Part shown: positions 32,993 to 43,488 of the stretch, in pieces
Position numbering within the stretch: the stretch's first letter is position 1
Layout of the letters: each line of letters starts with the position of its first letter
DNA from: Pomphorhynchus laevis
Taxonomy: Eukaryota; Acanthocephala; Palaeacanthocephala; Echinorhynchida; Pomphorhynchidae
DNA: 64,000 nt
NCBI GenBank assembly: GCA_012934845.2
Contig: WNNJ02003583.1
Location: forward strand, 1-64,000
Direction of reading: 5' to 3'
Notes under the pieces: generated by a model
Told to the model about the DNA's origin: nothing
Database searches by the model: none
The model's input: only the letters and a program-made list of their open reading frames with translations
Position numbers and translations under genes: made by a program

Positions 32993-33660
32993 ATTTTTAA
33001 TTAAATCTAAATATTAACCCAACTTTGTTTTAGTGAATCACTAAATTGTATTTTGTATCAGTGATATTCATAAATACTTCTGTGGTATGCTTATTCTAAT
33101 ATGTACCATTATGTAGTCTAAAATCAATCACATAATTTCAACTAATAACTTTTTTAAAAAGGTATAGATGAAAAAGCAAAACTTAAATAAATTTAAATAA
33201 TCATACTGTAGTTAGTTTGTGGTCTACTTTTTCAGGCTCGTAATTTTGTAATGCTATCAGCTAAAAGCACTTAATAACAAAATGTTTGCATTTTGCTACA
33301 TGTTTCGTCTATAGTAAAATAAGAAAGTTAAAACACGTGATGAGTCGTGAAACAATTACTGATTAATAAATTCTTGAATAGAAAACAAAATACGCAAATA
33401 CATTTTGCAGCTGTTTGGTTAAATTACATACACAACAAGAATTCTCTTCATATATAATGTTATTTGTGTCGTTTTCACCTAATGATAATTCATTAGCAGG
33501 CAAATTCTGATCCGATTTAATTATGATCGTTGAAATATCGGAATATCTACGATGACTAGACAATTTAAAATATAGAATTAAATATCCGCTTATCTCTCAG
33601 CTTCATGTTGTTAAATGCAAAAGTTAATCAGATCAAAGGCTAAGTTAGTTATTATATATT
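32993..33660. other. AT-rich stretch without a gene
   Basis: No recognisable coding sequence or repeat. A 66-codon minus ORF (33363-33563) has no known motif. Confidence 0.4.
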
Positions 33661-33665
33661 TTTTG

Positions 33666-33700
33666 CCAAAGCTTTCGCCGCGTTACGGCTTCGTCAGTGG
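33666..33700 (-). ncRNA. Hammerhead-ribozyme-like motif of a Penelope-like element
   Basis: On the minus strand: CCA (33700-33698), CTGACGA (33697-33691), one extra A, stem II GCCG/CGGC around TAACG, GAAA (33676-33673), GCTT, then TGG (33668-33666) able to pair with CCA as stem I. This fits the compact PLE hammerheads, whose stem III is a short self-complementary tetranucleotide (here AGCT), with U as the cleavage nucleotide. It lies about 90 nt downstream of the PLE ORF, where such ribozymes occur in PLE terminal repeats. The extra A before stem II is a deviation; activity is unproven. Confidence 0.5.
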
Positions 33701-33704
33701 TTCA

Positions 33705-34935
33705 TCTGAAAACATGCAATACATATTAACATCGTCACAAAAACATTAACAATCAATACATAAATAATTAATAGCATTATTAATATTTATTATTGCATCG
33801 AATCAAGCCAGCCCACCGCCTCGTCTTTATTGTTAAGGCTCTTGTCGCTATCTGCACTCGATATTAAGATTGCCTCCATTAGTTTTCGCGACACAACGTT
33901 ATCTGCTTGGTAGAGTACCTTTGCGCTGCACTTTGGTTGCTCATTTGCATGTTGTTGTGAATCATGCGCGGCCCATGTATTGCTAGGGTAAGAAAGCGCT
34001 GAAGGGTTTCGTGCTGCTCTTAAATGTTTCTTGAGCCGTTCAGAAGCCGGACGTTGTGTTTTCCCTATGTAGCTAACCTTATCTACAGCAGCGCACTTAT
34101 CACAAAACATTTTATAAACTACATTACTTTGGTGGCACAATGAAACATTATACTGTCTGCTTTTGTGGTCAAAGATCGGACAGGCACTCATACACGGTGG
34201 TGGCTCCTCATAAAAGCGACCGCGAATTAGTCTCTTTCCTAAGTTTCTAGAATTCCTATGAACTATGCGGACATCAAATTTGCATCGCCTAGCTAACCGA
34301 TTCACCTTGCTTGAGAACGCGTCGCTTATAAAAGGGATCTTAAGGATAGCTGAGCTTCGCAATGGTATATCTGTTCTGTTAGGGCCTTTCTTTTTCATAT
34401 TTATAAGATCACTGTCCGTGTAGCCTCGTTCCTTAACCATCAAGTCGATCTTCATGCACTTATCTTCAGCTGCTTCATTACTGCTAGTGCACACGCGCGC
34501 TGTTTGCAGCATGTTAAGGTAAACAGCCCTCCACACTATAGGGGTAGACTGATCGTTTATGTAGCGTAAGATTAAGCTTTGTGAGCTTCTGATACCACTC
34601 GTATTCATTTATGTTGTTCTGTCCAAACGAGGCGTTTAAGAATGGCACGTGTCTATCACCACCGGTAGTCGTTAATTCAGCGGTCAAGCGACGGTTGCTG
34701 TCCATTGTATTGAAAGTATCGATTAACGTTTGGCGGCATAGACTCGCCTCATGCAAGATAAGCACGTCGTCAATGTTGCGAAAATGATGTATTACATTTT
34801 GTGCGAGAAATTCATTGTTATAGATAAAAGTATTCTCAAGTCTATCCAAATAAACGATCGCCAGGATTGGGGCGAGACAAGTACCCGTTGAGAGTCCTTT
34901 TATTTGTTGATAGAATTGATTATCGCACTTAAAAA
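33705..34935 (-). mobile_element. Canonical Penelope-like element (RT followed by GIY-YIG endonuclease), 3' part
   Basis: On the minus strand the RT end comes first (QQIKGLSTGTCLAPILAIVY, HHFRNIDDVLIL, RHVPFLNASFG). It is followed by a long C-terminal region with CMSACPIFDHKSRQYNVSLC, the endonuclease motif VVYKMFCDKC...VSYIGKTQRPASERLKKHLR, and a C-terminus ending at 33790. RT before GIY-YIG is the classical Penelope/Poseidon/Neptune order, the reverse of the Naiad-type copies elsewhere in this window. The RT is 5'-truncated at about 34935, against a plus-strand CR1-like fragment. It is broken. Confidence 0.8.
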
Positions 34936-34944
34936 TGTCACACC

Positions 34945-36310
34945 TAAGTATTATCCTTACTAAGTGTGTTTCCTTACTAAGTGCGCAACATGGTTTTCGA
35001 AATAAACACTCATACCTAACGAATACTTTATGTAATCGTGAACAATTAGCTGACGCAATTGCAGGTGGTGCCATCGTGTATGTTGTCTATTTGGATTTCT
35101 CCAAGGCATTTGACCGCGTTCCACAAACTGAGTTGATAAAAATTCTAAAGTCAATTAATGTAAATTTTTACCTAACTCGCTGGATCAAGCACTTCTTAGA
35201 TGGTCGGCAATTTTGTGTAAGAGTAGGAAATGTTTTGTCATCTCAACGCAGTGTTGTACATGGAGTACCACAAGGAAAAGTTCTGGGACTACTATTATTT
35301 TGCATTTTTATTAATGAGCTGTTGAAATTGCTCAAAGTACCGCACTTAGCATATGCGGACGATGTGAAGTTGTGGAATATCATCTCGACAGAACGAGACT
35401 GCTTAACATTGCAGCAAGACTTAGATTTAGTATATAAATGGAGTCTTAGTACACGAGTATCCCTTAACTTGGGAAAGTGCAAGAATATGAGATTGGGTCG
35501 TGGATGCAAAAGTTACTATAACTACGTAATAGGTGCAAATGAACTCGATGTAGTCACATTTTACCGCGATCTTAGGATTCTGATTGATTTATTCTTAAAG
35601 ACACAACGTCATTATGATGTTCAGCTATGCAAGGCTAGAAAAATGATGCACACTATGAAAAATTGCTTTCAAAGGATAACTCACTTTTCGCTCAGGGTGT
35701 TGTTTAATTCGTTAGTGCGACCTATACTTGAGTATAGGTCTCAATTATATTGCTCTCCATTATTTTTACATTTTTGTTTTGTTGTGGTCATGTAAGCGTG
35801 CGCTGGCACGCATTTGCCACGTTAAATAAATCTTTTTTATTATGTTTTCCGTACACCCGAACTAAATTAAATGCCGTCGATTGGGTTCTCAGTGGTATCA
35901 CGCGTCTATGTCCACACTGTAAAAAATTACCTTATCCTTGTCGAATCAAAGTGGTCGGAATGCTCAATATGAGGGTAAGACTACTGTTTCTCGACTTGGT
36001 TGCAACGTGGAAATTACTTCACAAATGTGATGGATAACTTAAAGTGTTGTAACATGTCGTATTTATCGATCCAACAGACATCATTCGATGAGTATTTTCA
36101 AGAAGCGTACAGGGAAACTACCGCCGATCACACGATTGTCAAGGCGTGTGGTTAACTTGTGGAATAGCCTTCTTGAGAATATTGTTGCTTCTGAAACGAT
36201 GACTGTATTCAAGAAGCGATTGCAGATGTTCCTGGAACAAATGAATCAATGCTCCCTCCTTTATCACATTCAAACACCTCCTCCGTTCACACCTTCTCGA
36301 CACCTGATTC
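34945..36310 (+). pseudogene. CR1-like LINE, RT and C-terminal fragment with a tail insertion
   Basis: ORF 34935-35795 reads SAQHGFRNKHSYLTNTLCN, VYLDFSKAFDRVPQTELIK, GVPQGKVLGLLLFCIFINEL, LAYADDVKLWN and VRPILEYRSQLYCSP. The coding sequence is then split by a short LINE-tail insertion (35757-35840). It resumes in other frames (TKLNAVDWVLSGITRLCPHC, DLVATWKLLHKCDG, ITRLSRRVVNLWNS, MTVFKKRLQMFLEQ). Motif B has GK in place of GS. It is 5'-truncated and broken. Confidence 0.8.
35757..35840 (+). mobile_element. Short 5'-truncated LINE 3' end inserted into the CR1-like fragment
   Basis: About 80 bp: GTTTTGTTGTGGTCATGTAA, a hairpin at 35796-35811 (GCGTGC-GCTG-GCACGC), ATTTGCCACGTTAAATAAAT, then a T-rich end. 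The same ~60-bp tail recurs at 36315-36375 and, with changes, at 19975-20041. It interrupts a reading frame that resumes on its other side, so it is a genuine insertion. Confidence 0.75.
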
Positions 36311-36380
36311 ACAGTTTTGTTTTGTTGTGGTCATGTAAGCGTGCGCTGGCACGCATTTGCCACGTTAAAATAAATCCTTT
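36311..36380 (+). promoter_or_regulatory. LINE 3' UTR hairpin and tail
   Basis: Hairpin 36339-36354, identical to 35796-35811, then ATTTGCCACGTTAAAATAAA. It closes the CR1-like fragment or is a second tail insertion; the sequence alone does not decide. Confidence 0.65.
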
Positions 36381-36659
36381 TTCTTTTTTTTAAATGAATG
36401 ACATGAATATATCTTCTCCCGGATTTTCTTTTTTGTTGTGAGCAGACTGAACAGCCATAACGGCTTTGTCTTGTATAATAATATACAATATTTATTACAA
36501 AACATAACATACAGCGGTTATTGAACCCATTTCAAATATACATACTGTTTATGGTTTCTTCACAGTTATAAATTATCTTTACAAATCACAGTTTATCAAC
36601 CTAGCGAAGGAACTGATGATTGTCAATATTCCTTGGGATCTTCGCCTGTCTGCTGATCT

Positions 36660-36870
36660 TTTCTAGGGAAGGTTCTTATTTTTGCTCGCAGTGTCATTGA
36701 CACACTTAGCGATCGTTGTTGATATTTTGTAATGAATTTTAGTTATGCAATCTGAATACGATGTCTTTCTTTTCAGTGACATTATGGTTGCGATCTTTCT
36801 AAATGCAATGTCGGCTGCTTTCCCAATGCCGCCCGTTGTCGAGATTATTATCAGATGAAATAAGATGTTT
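36660..36870 (-). pseudogene. R4-like LINE, short 3' fragment
   Basis: The minus frame reads ISTTGGIGKAADIAFRKIA, KRKTSYSDCITKI and STTIAKCV; VSMTLRA follows after a frame change. This is the C-terminal end of R4-like ORFs (compare GG-G-A, Y-DCI and AKSVSMTLR in the copy at 29771-32600). It is decayed. No 3' hairpin was recognised downstream. Confidence 0.6.
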
Positions 36871-36879
36871 TCTTCTTTA

Positions 36880-37229
36880 GTGAAGGTGATAGATCTATAT
36901 AGATCTTGTTCCAGCCTGCAACCGCCTTAAGCAGGGCAGCCCCCTGCCAGATGCTGCTGGATGGCCCGTTGTAAGTTTAGTCTGAGTCAACTAAACTAGG
37001 TGGCGACACCGAAAAAGCAACGTTAAAAATTATGACTTAAAAGCAACATGCACTCAACCATATTGGAAAAATACGTAAGTACTAATGATTTCAATTTTAG
37101 ATCTTTCAAATGTAACAGAAAAAATTGTATAGTTGGTGATGTTATTAATAATAATTGTATTGTAAGTAATACGACAAACAAATGTTTTTCATTTTTTTTA
37201 CAATTTTATATTTTTATCATTGTAAATAA
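36880..37229. other. Stretch without a recognised gene
   Basis: Contains a 16-bp palindrome AGATCTATATAGATCT near 36895 and a GC-richer part at 36910-37010. No coding or RNA gene could be supported. Confidence 0.35.
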
Positions 37230-38483
37230 CTATAATGAATGGTCAGATTCTAAATCCTCACCGATCGGCAAGGATTTTGTAAGCTCCGGCTTATTAAAGT
37301 GCTTTTTAGAGTTATTTCTTTGTGATCGCTGATATTCTTCGCTATCATGTTCATGCGAACCATGAGCGTTGCTGTGACCACTATCTTCCGATTCGGTTGA
37401 TGTATTCGCGGCCGCGGTGGTGGCGGTTGTAATGAATTCGTTATTTCTTCGAACCATGTTTGAGCAACTCTTCAAAATTGATGCGATATTACTACTTTTA
37501 TTCGTAATTAAGTGATTGGCGGTATTTGTTGTCGCTATCATTTGTACTGCCGCTGGTGCATCGTCATGTTGATCATGCTCAACACCTTGAACATCAACAA
37601 CATTGTCGGGTAGTATAAGATCATCACACATGTTGAGTAACTGATGAATGATCTGATTGAGATGATCATTACAATTGTCGGGTGTATGATCGGCAACACT
37701 ATATTGGCTGCAATTCATCGTAGAAATTCCGGTTTTACCATTGTCAATCATAGTTTCTTCTTGGTTACTACTCGATGATACAAAGAAAGGCGCAGCAGAT
37801 TCGTCGGCACCGGGTTCGTTGATAGAACCAGAAGCAAATTTTGCAAATTCATTCGATGGATTGCAATCAAGCCCATATTTAGGATCATATGATGTAAATG
37901 ACATCATTGGTATTGTTGAATTGCTGTTAAGTATAAATGATGACGATTCAAACTCCAATCCCTGTAGAGATGATCCTTTTAATTTTATCGTCAAGTTATC
38001 ATTATCCTTGATTGGACAACAAATTAGATTATTGAATTCGTTCATTTGATTATTATTTATTTGCATATCATTACTAGCTAAGGGATGCATTGAACTCTGA
38101 TGCAGCTCACCAAGTTGTTGGATCTTATTTATTTGATCGATAACTTGTCCTGTCAGTGCATTAGCAGACATCAATAGATGACTTTCAGCATCAGTTGTAG
38201 TTGCACAATAAGTACATATCGTTTCTTTTTCGAAATCTGTTTGACCGTAGTCCGACGATTGCTTTTTAACTTTGGTAAGAGATTTGGCTACATCAGTATC
38301 GTCATTATCGTCGACATTAAGCTGGGAATGATGATGCTGAAAAACATCATTAGTAGCATCGAATGGAGTATCGTGCTTAGTGATATTGGCAGGAATGTCA
38401 TCGTTACATTGAGACGCATGCTTGTTTATCGGTTCATTATCTGCGACTATCGTAGAAGTGGCGCTCACAGCATTATACTTAAA
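37230..38483 (-). CDS. Candidate host exon or gene, unknown Asn/Ser/Asp/His-rich protein
   Basis: An open frame of about 415 codons ending TAG at 37230, unlike any element in the window. It is rich in Asn, Ser, Asp and His (HHHSQLNVDDNDDTD, NNNQMNEFNN). It has isolated Cys pairs (ICTYC, ICCP) but no recognisable domain, no signal peptide and no membrane segment, and ends in a charged tail (HGSHEHDSEEYQRSQRNNS). No ATG lies at the 5' end: the frame opens at about 38483 after TTTAAG, which could be a splice acceptor, so this may be the last exon of a gene continuing upstream on the minus strand. The composition suggests a disordered regulatory protein. Function unknown. Confidence 0.5.
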   Translation of the reverse strand, partial: FKYNAVSATSTIVADNEPINKHASQCNDDIPANITKHDTPFDATNDVFQHHHSQLNVDDNDDTDVAKSLTKVKKQSSDYGQTDFEKETICTYCATTTDAESHLLMSANALTGQVIDQINKIQQLGELHQSSMHPLASNDMQINNNQMNEFNNLICCPIKDNDNLTIKLKGSSLQGLEFESSSFILNSNSTIPMMSFTSYDPKYGLDCNPSNEFAKFASGSINEPGADESAAPFFVSSSSNQEETMIDNGKTGISTMNCSQYSVADHTPDNCNDHLNQIIHQLLNMCDDLILPDNVVDVQGVEHDQHDDAPAAVQMIATTNTANHLITNKSSNIASILKSCSNMVRRNNEFITTATTAAANTSTESEDSGHSNAHGSHEHDSEEYQRSQRNNSKKHFNKPELTKSLPIGEDLESDHSL

Positions 38484-38559
38484 TCATTAAATATTATAAT
38501 ATATCATTAATATTTAATATATCATTAAATATTAATAATAACTGTAACTGCAATACCGC

Positions 38560-40163
38560 AGGTGTAGTGTATCTAATACAATGTACATGTGGATTGCAAT
38601 ATATAGGAAAAATATATCAAATGTTAAAAACTAGGTTTTAGCAACATATATTATATACAGCATAATAGTCAAACTATATTTCATAAACATATGAGATTAA
38701 TAGGACATGATATTAAAAACTGTAAATTATTTATTTTAGAACATATTATCGAAGAAAACATATCAATATTAAATCAAAAACTATTAGAAAAAGAAGATTA
38801 ATGGATTAAAACGCTCTATTCCATGTACCCATTAGGATTGAATGACGTGGTACAAGGAATTGGCAGAAGTAGTATAATACATAATAAACAACTATATTAT
38901 AATAATCCGGTTAAACGCAAACCAAGAAGTCATGGTGATAAAAGGAATAGGAAAAATAGAGTTAAAAATATTAAAAAATATATGTATATAAATGAACAAT
39001 TAGAAATATTAAAACAACTTTTAAGGGATAATAAGCTAAAAGATCTTTATGTAAATATAAGAAGATTTCTAAAGATATCATATGTTCAATAAATCAAAAA
39101 TTAATTAACGACTATGATAGGCTAAGTTGTATAATAGACAGTTATTGTAATACAAAATACTATAATCGTACAATAAATGTTAATAATAACAATAGAAAAT
39201 ATACATTAACCATAAACTTCATTAATAAATGTATAGATAACATAAATATAGCCGGACTTTTAAATAATTCTAAAAGTAAAGAAATAATAGGGTCAGATTT
39301 AAGTAAATATATTCCTAAAATAAGGTATAAACTCCTACCACCATTAGGACGAAAAATTTGTAATTATAATAAAGAATTAAAATTAATATGTAACGATAAT
39401 ATTAGAAACATAATGGAAACAGAATGCAATTGTAAAAGTCTTAGTTTTGATAAAATAAATAAACATATATGTACCCATAATCTAGAATTAATTGAAAATT
39501 GTGAATTAAGAAAGCTGCTATCAAAAGGGTATAAATATAGATTAAATAATAACAATGACAAAAATAAAATTTACAATTCGTTATATAATAACTTAAATGA
39601 TTACTTTAGTAAGCTGATTAATAGTGAAAGCTCGAATATATCTAAGATAAACATTTGGAAAGATTATATATTTGATAAAATTAAAAATAAAATGAAAATA
39701 ACAAACAATTATAAAAGAAAAGATAAAATTGATAAAGATATGTATAAAGAACTTACTAAATTAAAGGATAACTATATAATAACAACTATTGATAAAGCTA
39801 GTAATAACTTTGTCTTCATATGCAAAAGCTTTATTATGATATACTAATGAAAGAGGTTAATTCTAATGATTTAAATGTAAATCCAACATATGAACGTAGT
39901 GAGTTGAGTTTAGAAACAATTATTACAAGTCACTGTTCTATAATGGATAAAAAGGGTATAAAGGTTGAATCAGATAATAAAACTATACCTGTATTATATT
40001 GGAATCCAAAATTACATAAAAATCCAATAAAACTTAGGTTCATATGTAGTGCGTTTAAATGTACATTAAAACCACTTTCTGTCTATATGAATAAAATACT
40101 TAAAGCAATTAAAGCACACTTTAAAAAATATTGCAAGGTAATTGAAATTAATACTGGTATAAA
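38560..40163 (+). mobile_element. Naiad-type Penelope-like element with N-terminal GIY-YIG
   Basis: The plus strand reads GVVYLIQCTCGLQYIGK: the GIY and YIG motifs with a Cys-x-Cys pair between them. A His-rich part and MYPLGLNDVVQGIGRSS follow, then a Lys/Asn-rich connector (39413-39847) and the RT start (TIDKASNNFVFICK, LYWNPKLHKNPIKLRFICS). GIY-YIG upstream of RT, with Cys residues between the two halves of the motif, is the plan described for Naiad/Chlamys PLEs. The RT is cut at about 40163, where a minus-strand I-type LINE starts; the missing part is represented by 14780-15397. The element is broken. Confidence 0.8.
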
Positions 40164-40189
40164 ACATCTTTGCACCTGCGTCCAGAGAA

Positions 40190-41372
40190 CAGGGCTGTGG
40201 TATCATCAGCATACACCACAAGATGTTGATCGCGTTTGAAGTTTTTGTATAGTTCAATGGAGGCAACAATATATAAGATTGGAAAAAGTGGGGAGCCTTG
40301 AGGCACACCTGTAATAGGTTAGAACTGACGTGCATCAGGATCATCTTCAGAGAAAAATCGCTTGGTGTACAGCAAAATTGACAATTCTCGCAGGCAACCC
40401 GATGAATCTGAGAGAAGAGATAACAAAAGGAATGGAAATGCAGTTAAATGCAGCCGAAAAGTCAAGAAAGACAGCCACAGCAAGCTGATGACTGTTATCT
40501 TGACAAAACTGTTGCACTTAACCTATTGCTGATTGGACCGAGCGACCTTTTACGTACACATGAAAACCTGGTGGGATTAAATTTCGCCTACTTATGTGAT
40601 CGCGGATTTTACGCGCAAGCGCTTTTTCGTAAATGGAGATTAGGGAGTTTTGAATAGAAATAGGCCGCAGATCTTTGGGATATGTAATCGACTTCTTTTA
40701 AGGTAAAAATACTCGACGGCTAATATTAATGTTAGCAATGTCGGACGGGAAGGCTAATAGCATTGTTTTGGCGACTTCCTTCCTCTGAATGTCTGTCAAA
40801 AGCTGACAGACACGAGTGGAGAGAGGCGCAAGTGTTCTGGAGGTACTCGGGTTTGGTCCCCAGGAGTTAAGGATATCTGTAACAGATAAGTCCCTACTCC
40901 TGAAGTCACACCAAGGCGGGATTGGTTGGGGTGATTGAATGGCTCCATAATTGTGTAGGGATAGTGACTCATCCAAGACTTTATCAAGGCATTTTCTACC
41001 AATGCAACCTAAAGCTCTATCCTTCCAATAGACAAACTTCTCCTTTTTGAATATCTTCCAGAAGGGAGACTGAGACGGGCTAAGGCGAGAAATGCTTGCC
41101 TTATCTCTACTCAGCTGGAACCTATATCTGGTGCTCCAGTATTCATTCGAGAGGGCTTGTCTGGCGGAAACAGAGAGATTAGGAAGGTGTAGCATTTTAG
41201 CTAGGACCTTGAGTTTTGTTGGAGTAGGATTATATATGCGACCTTTATAGGTAGTCGATAGTATCGCGGTAGCTTGCGAAGATAGGTAGGTATTAAATTC
41301 GGTCAAACTCTTATTCACAATTCGGGGGAAGAGTTGGATAGCTGCCTGAAAGAAGTCACCCTGATTGATCAA
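40190..41372 (-). pseudogene. I/Nimb-type LINE ORF2, linker and decayed RT
   Basis: ORF 40698-41372 (224 aa) is the region between endonuclease and RT. It carries no motif I can name beyond FWKIFKKEKFVYWKDRA. Further along the minus strand conceptual frames give VAVFLDFSAAFN (motif A), TGVPQGSPLFPILYIV (motif B) and LVVYADDTTALF (motif C) between about 40480 and 40200, with several breaks. The sequence stops against the Naiad PLE at about 40165, so the RT C-terminus, 3' UTR and tail are missing. Confidence 0.65.
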
Positions 41373-41474
41373 AGTGGAACCTTCTTCTCAGCAACGTATC
41401 TTCCTCTAACTGCCAACGAATTAGGTCATTAGAGGTGGTCTGTTGCTGACGCGACTGCTCAGTACAGAAGGGCT

Positions 41475-42053
41475 TCAACAACCACTTCTTATGTAGCAGT
41501 AATATGTCGAGGAGTGAATTAGTTGTTCAGCAATGAAAAATGGGGGATGATGGTTTGTGAATAAGATAGTCGTTCCTGGCTCTGCGGTTTGCTGCATTAA
41601 TCCAACGACCAGTTCTGTCGTTGAAGTCACCAAGTAACATGTCATAGCCACTACCCAATATACGATCCAGGAGGTCACGGTTCTTGTGAATTTCTCTTGC
41701 CGTATATAAATATTGGCTATGCTGATGCGTTTACCATTCTTACGAAGTGATATAGCTAAACAAGATCGGGCAGGACAAGAATAGTTAAGAAGGAGGGAAG
41801 ATCTTAAAGAGCATTTAACTAAGGTTAAAATACCATGAGATAAAGATGAGTGAGGAGGGGTTATATACGGAGTAAAGTGGGTGTATATATGCTGAGGGAT
41901 AAGTCGAGTAATGTCCTGGGGGATACGGATAGACCGCGTCTCCTGAAGGACTATAACATCTGCATATCTACCAGATAAAAGGCTAAGGGCAGAAGCACCT
42001 CCCGAATTCCACTGAAGGATATTCAGTGAAAAAGGTTCAGGTTTACTCACCAT
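41475..42053 (-). pseudogene. I/Nimb-type LINE ORF2, AP-endonuclease N-terminus
   Basis: Starts MVSKPEPFSLNILQWNSGG, then GRYADVIVLQETRSIRIP and RISIANIYIRQEKF: the first half of an AP-type endonuclease as in I-clade LINEs (NILQWN, the catalytic Glu in QETR, and the NIY block). After that a frame break occurs; the following GDFN-like part appears only in another frame (about 41650, MTCYLVTSTTELVVG in this one). ORF1 lies upstream, separated by a hairpin-rich spacer. Confidence 0.7.
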
Positions 42054-42059
42054 TGTGGC

Positions 42060-42115
42060 AGATTAGTTGGACGGGGGATGTCCAACTAATGTCCTCCTGC
42101 TAGGTGCAGGAGGGT
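42060..42115. repeat. Two perfect hairpins between ORF1 and ORF2 of the I-type LINE
   Basis: ATTAGTTGGAC / GTCCAACTAAT (42062-42072 and 42080-42090, 11-bp stem, 7-nt loop) is followed closely by CCTCCTGC / GCAGGAGG (42093-42100 and 42106-42113). They lie just upstream of the ORF2 start on the minus strand and could influence translation of ORF2. That role is inference. Confidence 0.75.
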
Positions 42116-42439
42116 TGCCCCTCCCGCACCTAGCTCCACACAGAGCCGGAACCCCTAGGGCAATATCTTCATTTCCCAGTGAGGTACTAACAGTTATTCT
42201 ATATTTCAGCATCTTGCCCACCTTAGACGGTGGGACTTTTCTTGCGGATGCCCCCTCTTCTTAGAGTGGGGTGTTTTCAGCTTGTCAGGAACAGGCGCAG
42301 AGGCCGCCCCCACGAAGGCTGAGATCAGGGGGCTATCATCGCTTGTATTTGTGATAATATTGCTTTTTTCGATTCGTCCAGAAGATGCAATATGTCAGAA
42401 TTAGACATCCGATCTGCCGAATGAGCAGCAGCTGATGCG

Positions 42440-42997
42440 AAAGGTTTGTTAATCGATGGCTGGCAAAGAGTTATCTATAATCTCGAAAATGTTTGCAACG
42501 ACGAGACCAAGCGGGATGATCCCCCTCGCAATTAACGCAGGGGGCTTGGCATTTATCACCTTTACTCATGTAAACACATGCATTCGTGCCACAAACACCA
42601 CAGTATTTATTTCTATCACATGAGGAACCCCAGTGTCCCATGCGTGGCATTTATCGCAATGAGAAAGTGTTAAATTATCTTCCTCTATCAGTGAGAAACG
42701 TAGGTTAAACCCTAGATAAGGGTTGGAGGACGATTTAGACAGGACTAGACCTGTATCTATGTCAGTGTTACAGAATGCTACGGGAAGGGGCTTACCCTGC
42801 TTACTCAGGACTTGTCTCACCGAGTGGAGGCAAAAAGATTTTTTCAAAAGGTTTAAGTCATCATCCGAAATAAACAAAGGAAAATTAGCAATTTTCAGCG
42901 TACACAATATGGGTTTTAAAGCAATCGTTCCCAGATGTGCCAAATTTTGTGCAAAAAATGGTTGTATTCCCTCATTATGAACGAAAGATATTCTCAA
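42440..42997 (-). pseudogene. I/Nimb-type LINE ORF1, C-terminal part with zinc knuckles
   Basis: ORF 42566-42997 contains GKPLPVAFCNTDIDTG and LSHCDKCHAWDTG. After a frameshift the sequence continues KYCGVCGTNACVYMSKG, DKCQAPCVNCEGDHPAW and SRRCKHF. These Cys/His clusters are the nucleic-acid-binding knuckles of I-type ORF1 proteins. The N-terminal part of ORF1 is not seen between here and the minisatellite, so this copy is partial. Confidence 0.65.
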
Positions 42998-43127
42998 TGA
43001 ATTCTCCGTAGTCTTTACTGAGTTAAAAATAACTCTATTTGTAAGTAGTTAGTAATAGTGTATGTAATTGTATGCTCTTGTACTGATTTATATTTGTAAG
43101 TAATAAGTAATTAAGAATTTGTTAATT

Positions 43128-43488
43128 TTATCGTTGTGTCTGAAAGTCGTTGAGCGTCTGAAAGTCGTTGAGCGTCTGAAAGTCGTTGAGCGTATGAAAG
43201 TCGTTGAGCGTATGAAAGTCGTTGAGCGTATGAAAGTCGTTGAGCGTCTGAAAGTCGTTGAGCGTATGAAGAACGTCTGAAAGTCGTTGAGCGTATGAAG
43301 AGCGTCTGAAAGTTGTTGAGCGTATGAAGAGCGTCTGAAAGTCGTCGAGCGTATGAAGAGCGTCTGAAAGTCGTTGAGCGTCTGAAAGTCGTTGAGCGTC
43401 TGAAAGTCGTTGAGCGTCTGAAAGTCGTTGAGCGTCTGAAAGTCGTTGAGCGTCTGAAAGTCATTAAGCGTCTGAAAGTCGTTGAGCG
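43128..43488 (-). repeat. 18-bp minisatellite in the 5' region of the I-type LINE
   Basis: About 20 units of CGTCTGAAAGTCGTTGAG, or variants with CGTATG, on the plus strand, plus several short units of 11 bp (CGTATGAAGAG). On the minus strand it lies between the shared leader block (43521-43489) and ORF1, the same position as the 20-bp repeats in the CR1/L2-like element at 15595-15712. There are no spacers, so it is not a CRISPR array. The 117-codon ORF through it (repeating TTFRRS) is a by-product. Confidence 0.85.

Noticed and set aside
36895-37010. tRNA-derived SINE or small RNA gene
   Set aside because: GC-richer patch with a palindrome, but no A/B box or cloverleaf could be recognised.
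40190-40345. Continuation of the Naiad RT into 40200-40345
   Set aside because: The plus frame runs on into sequence that, on the minus strand, encodes LINE RT motifs B and C; the junction is at about 40163.
43111-43464. Protein of repeated TTFRRS units
   Set aside because: The ORF only translates the minisatellite; all six frames through an 18-bp repeat stay open unless the unit has a stop.
43128-43488. CRISPR-like repeat array
   Set aside because: Units are contiguous 18-bp repeats without spacers, in a eukaryotic setting. It is a minisatellite in a LINE 5' region.
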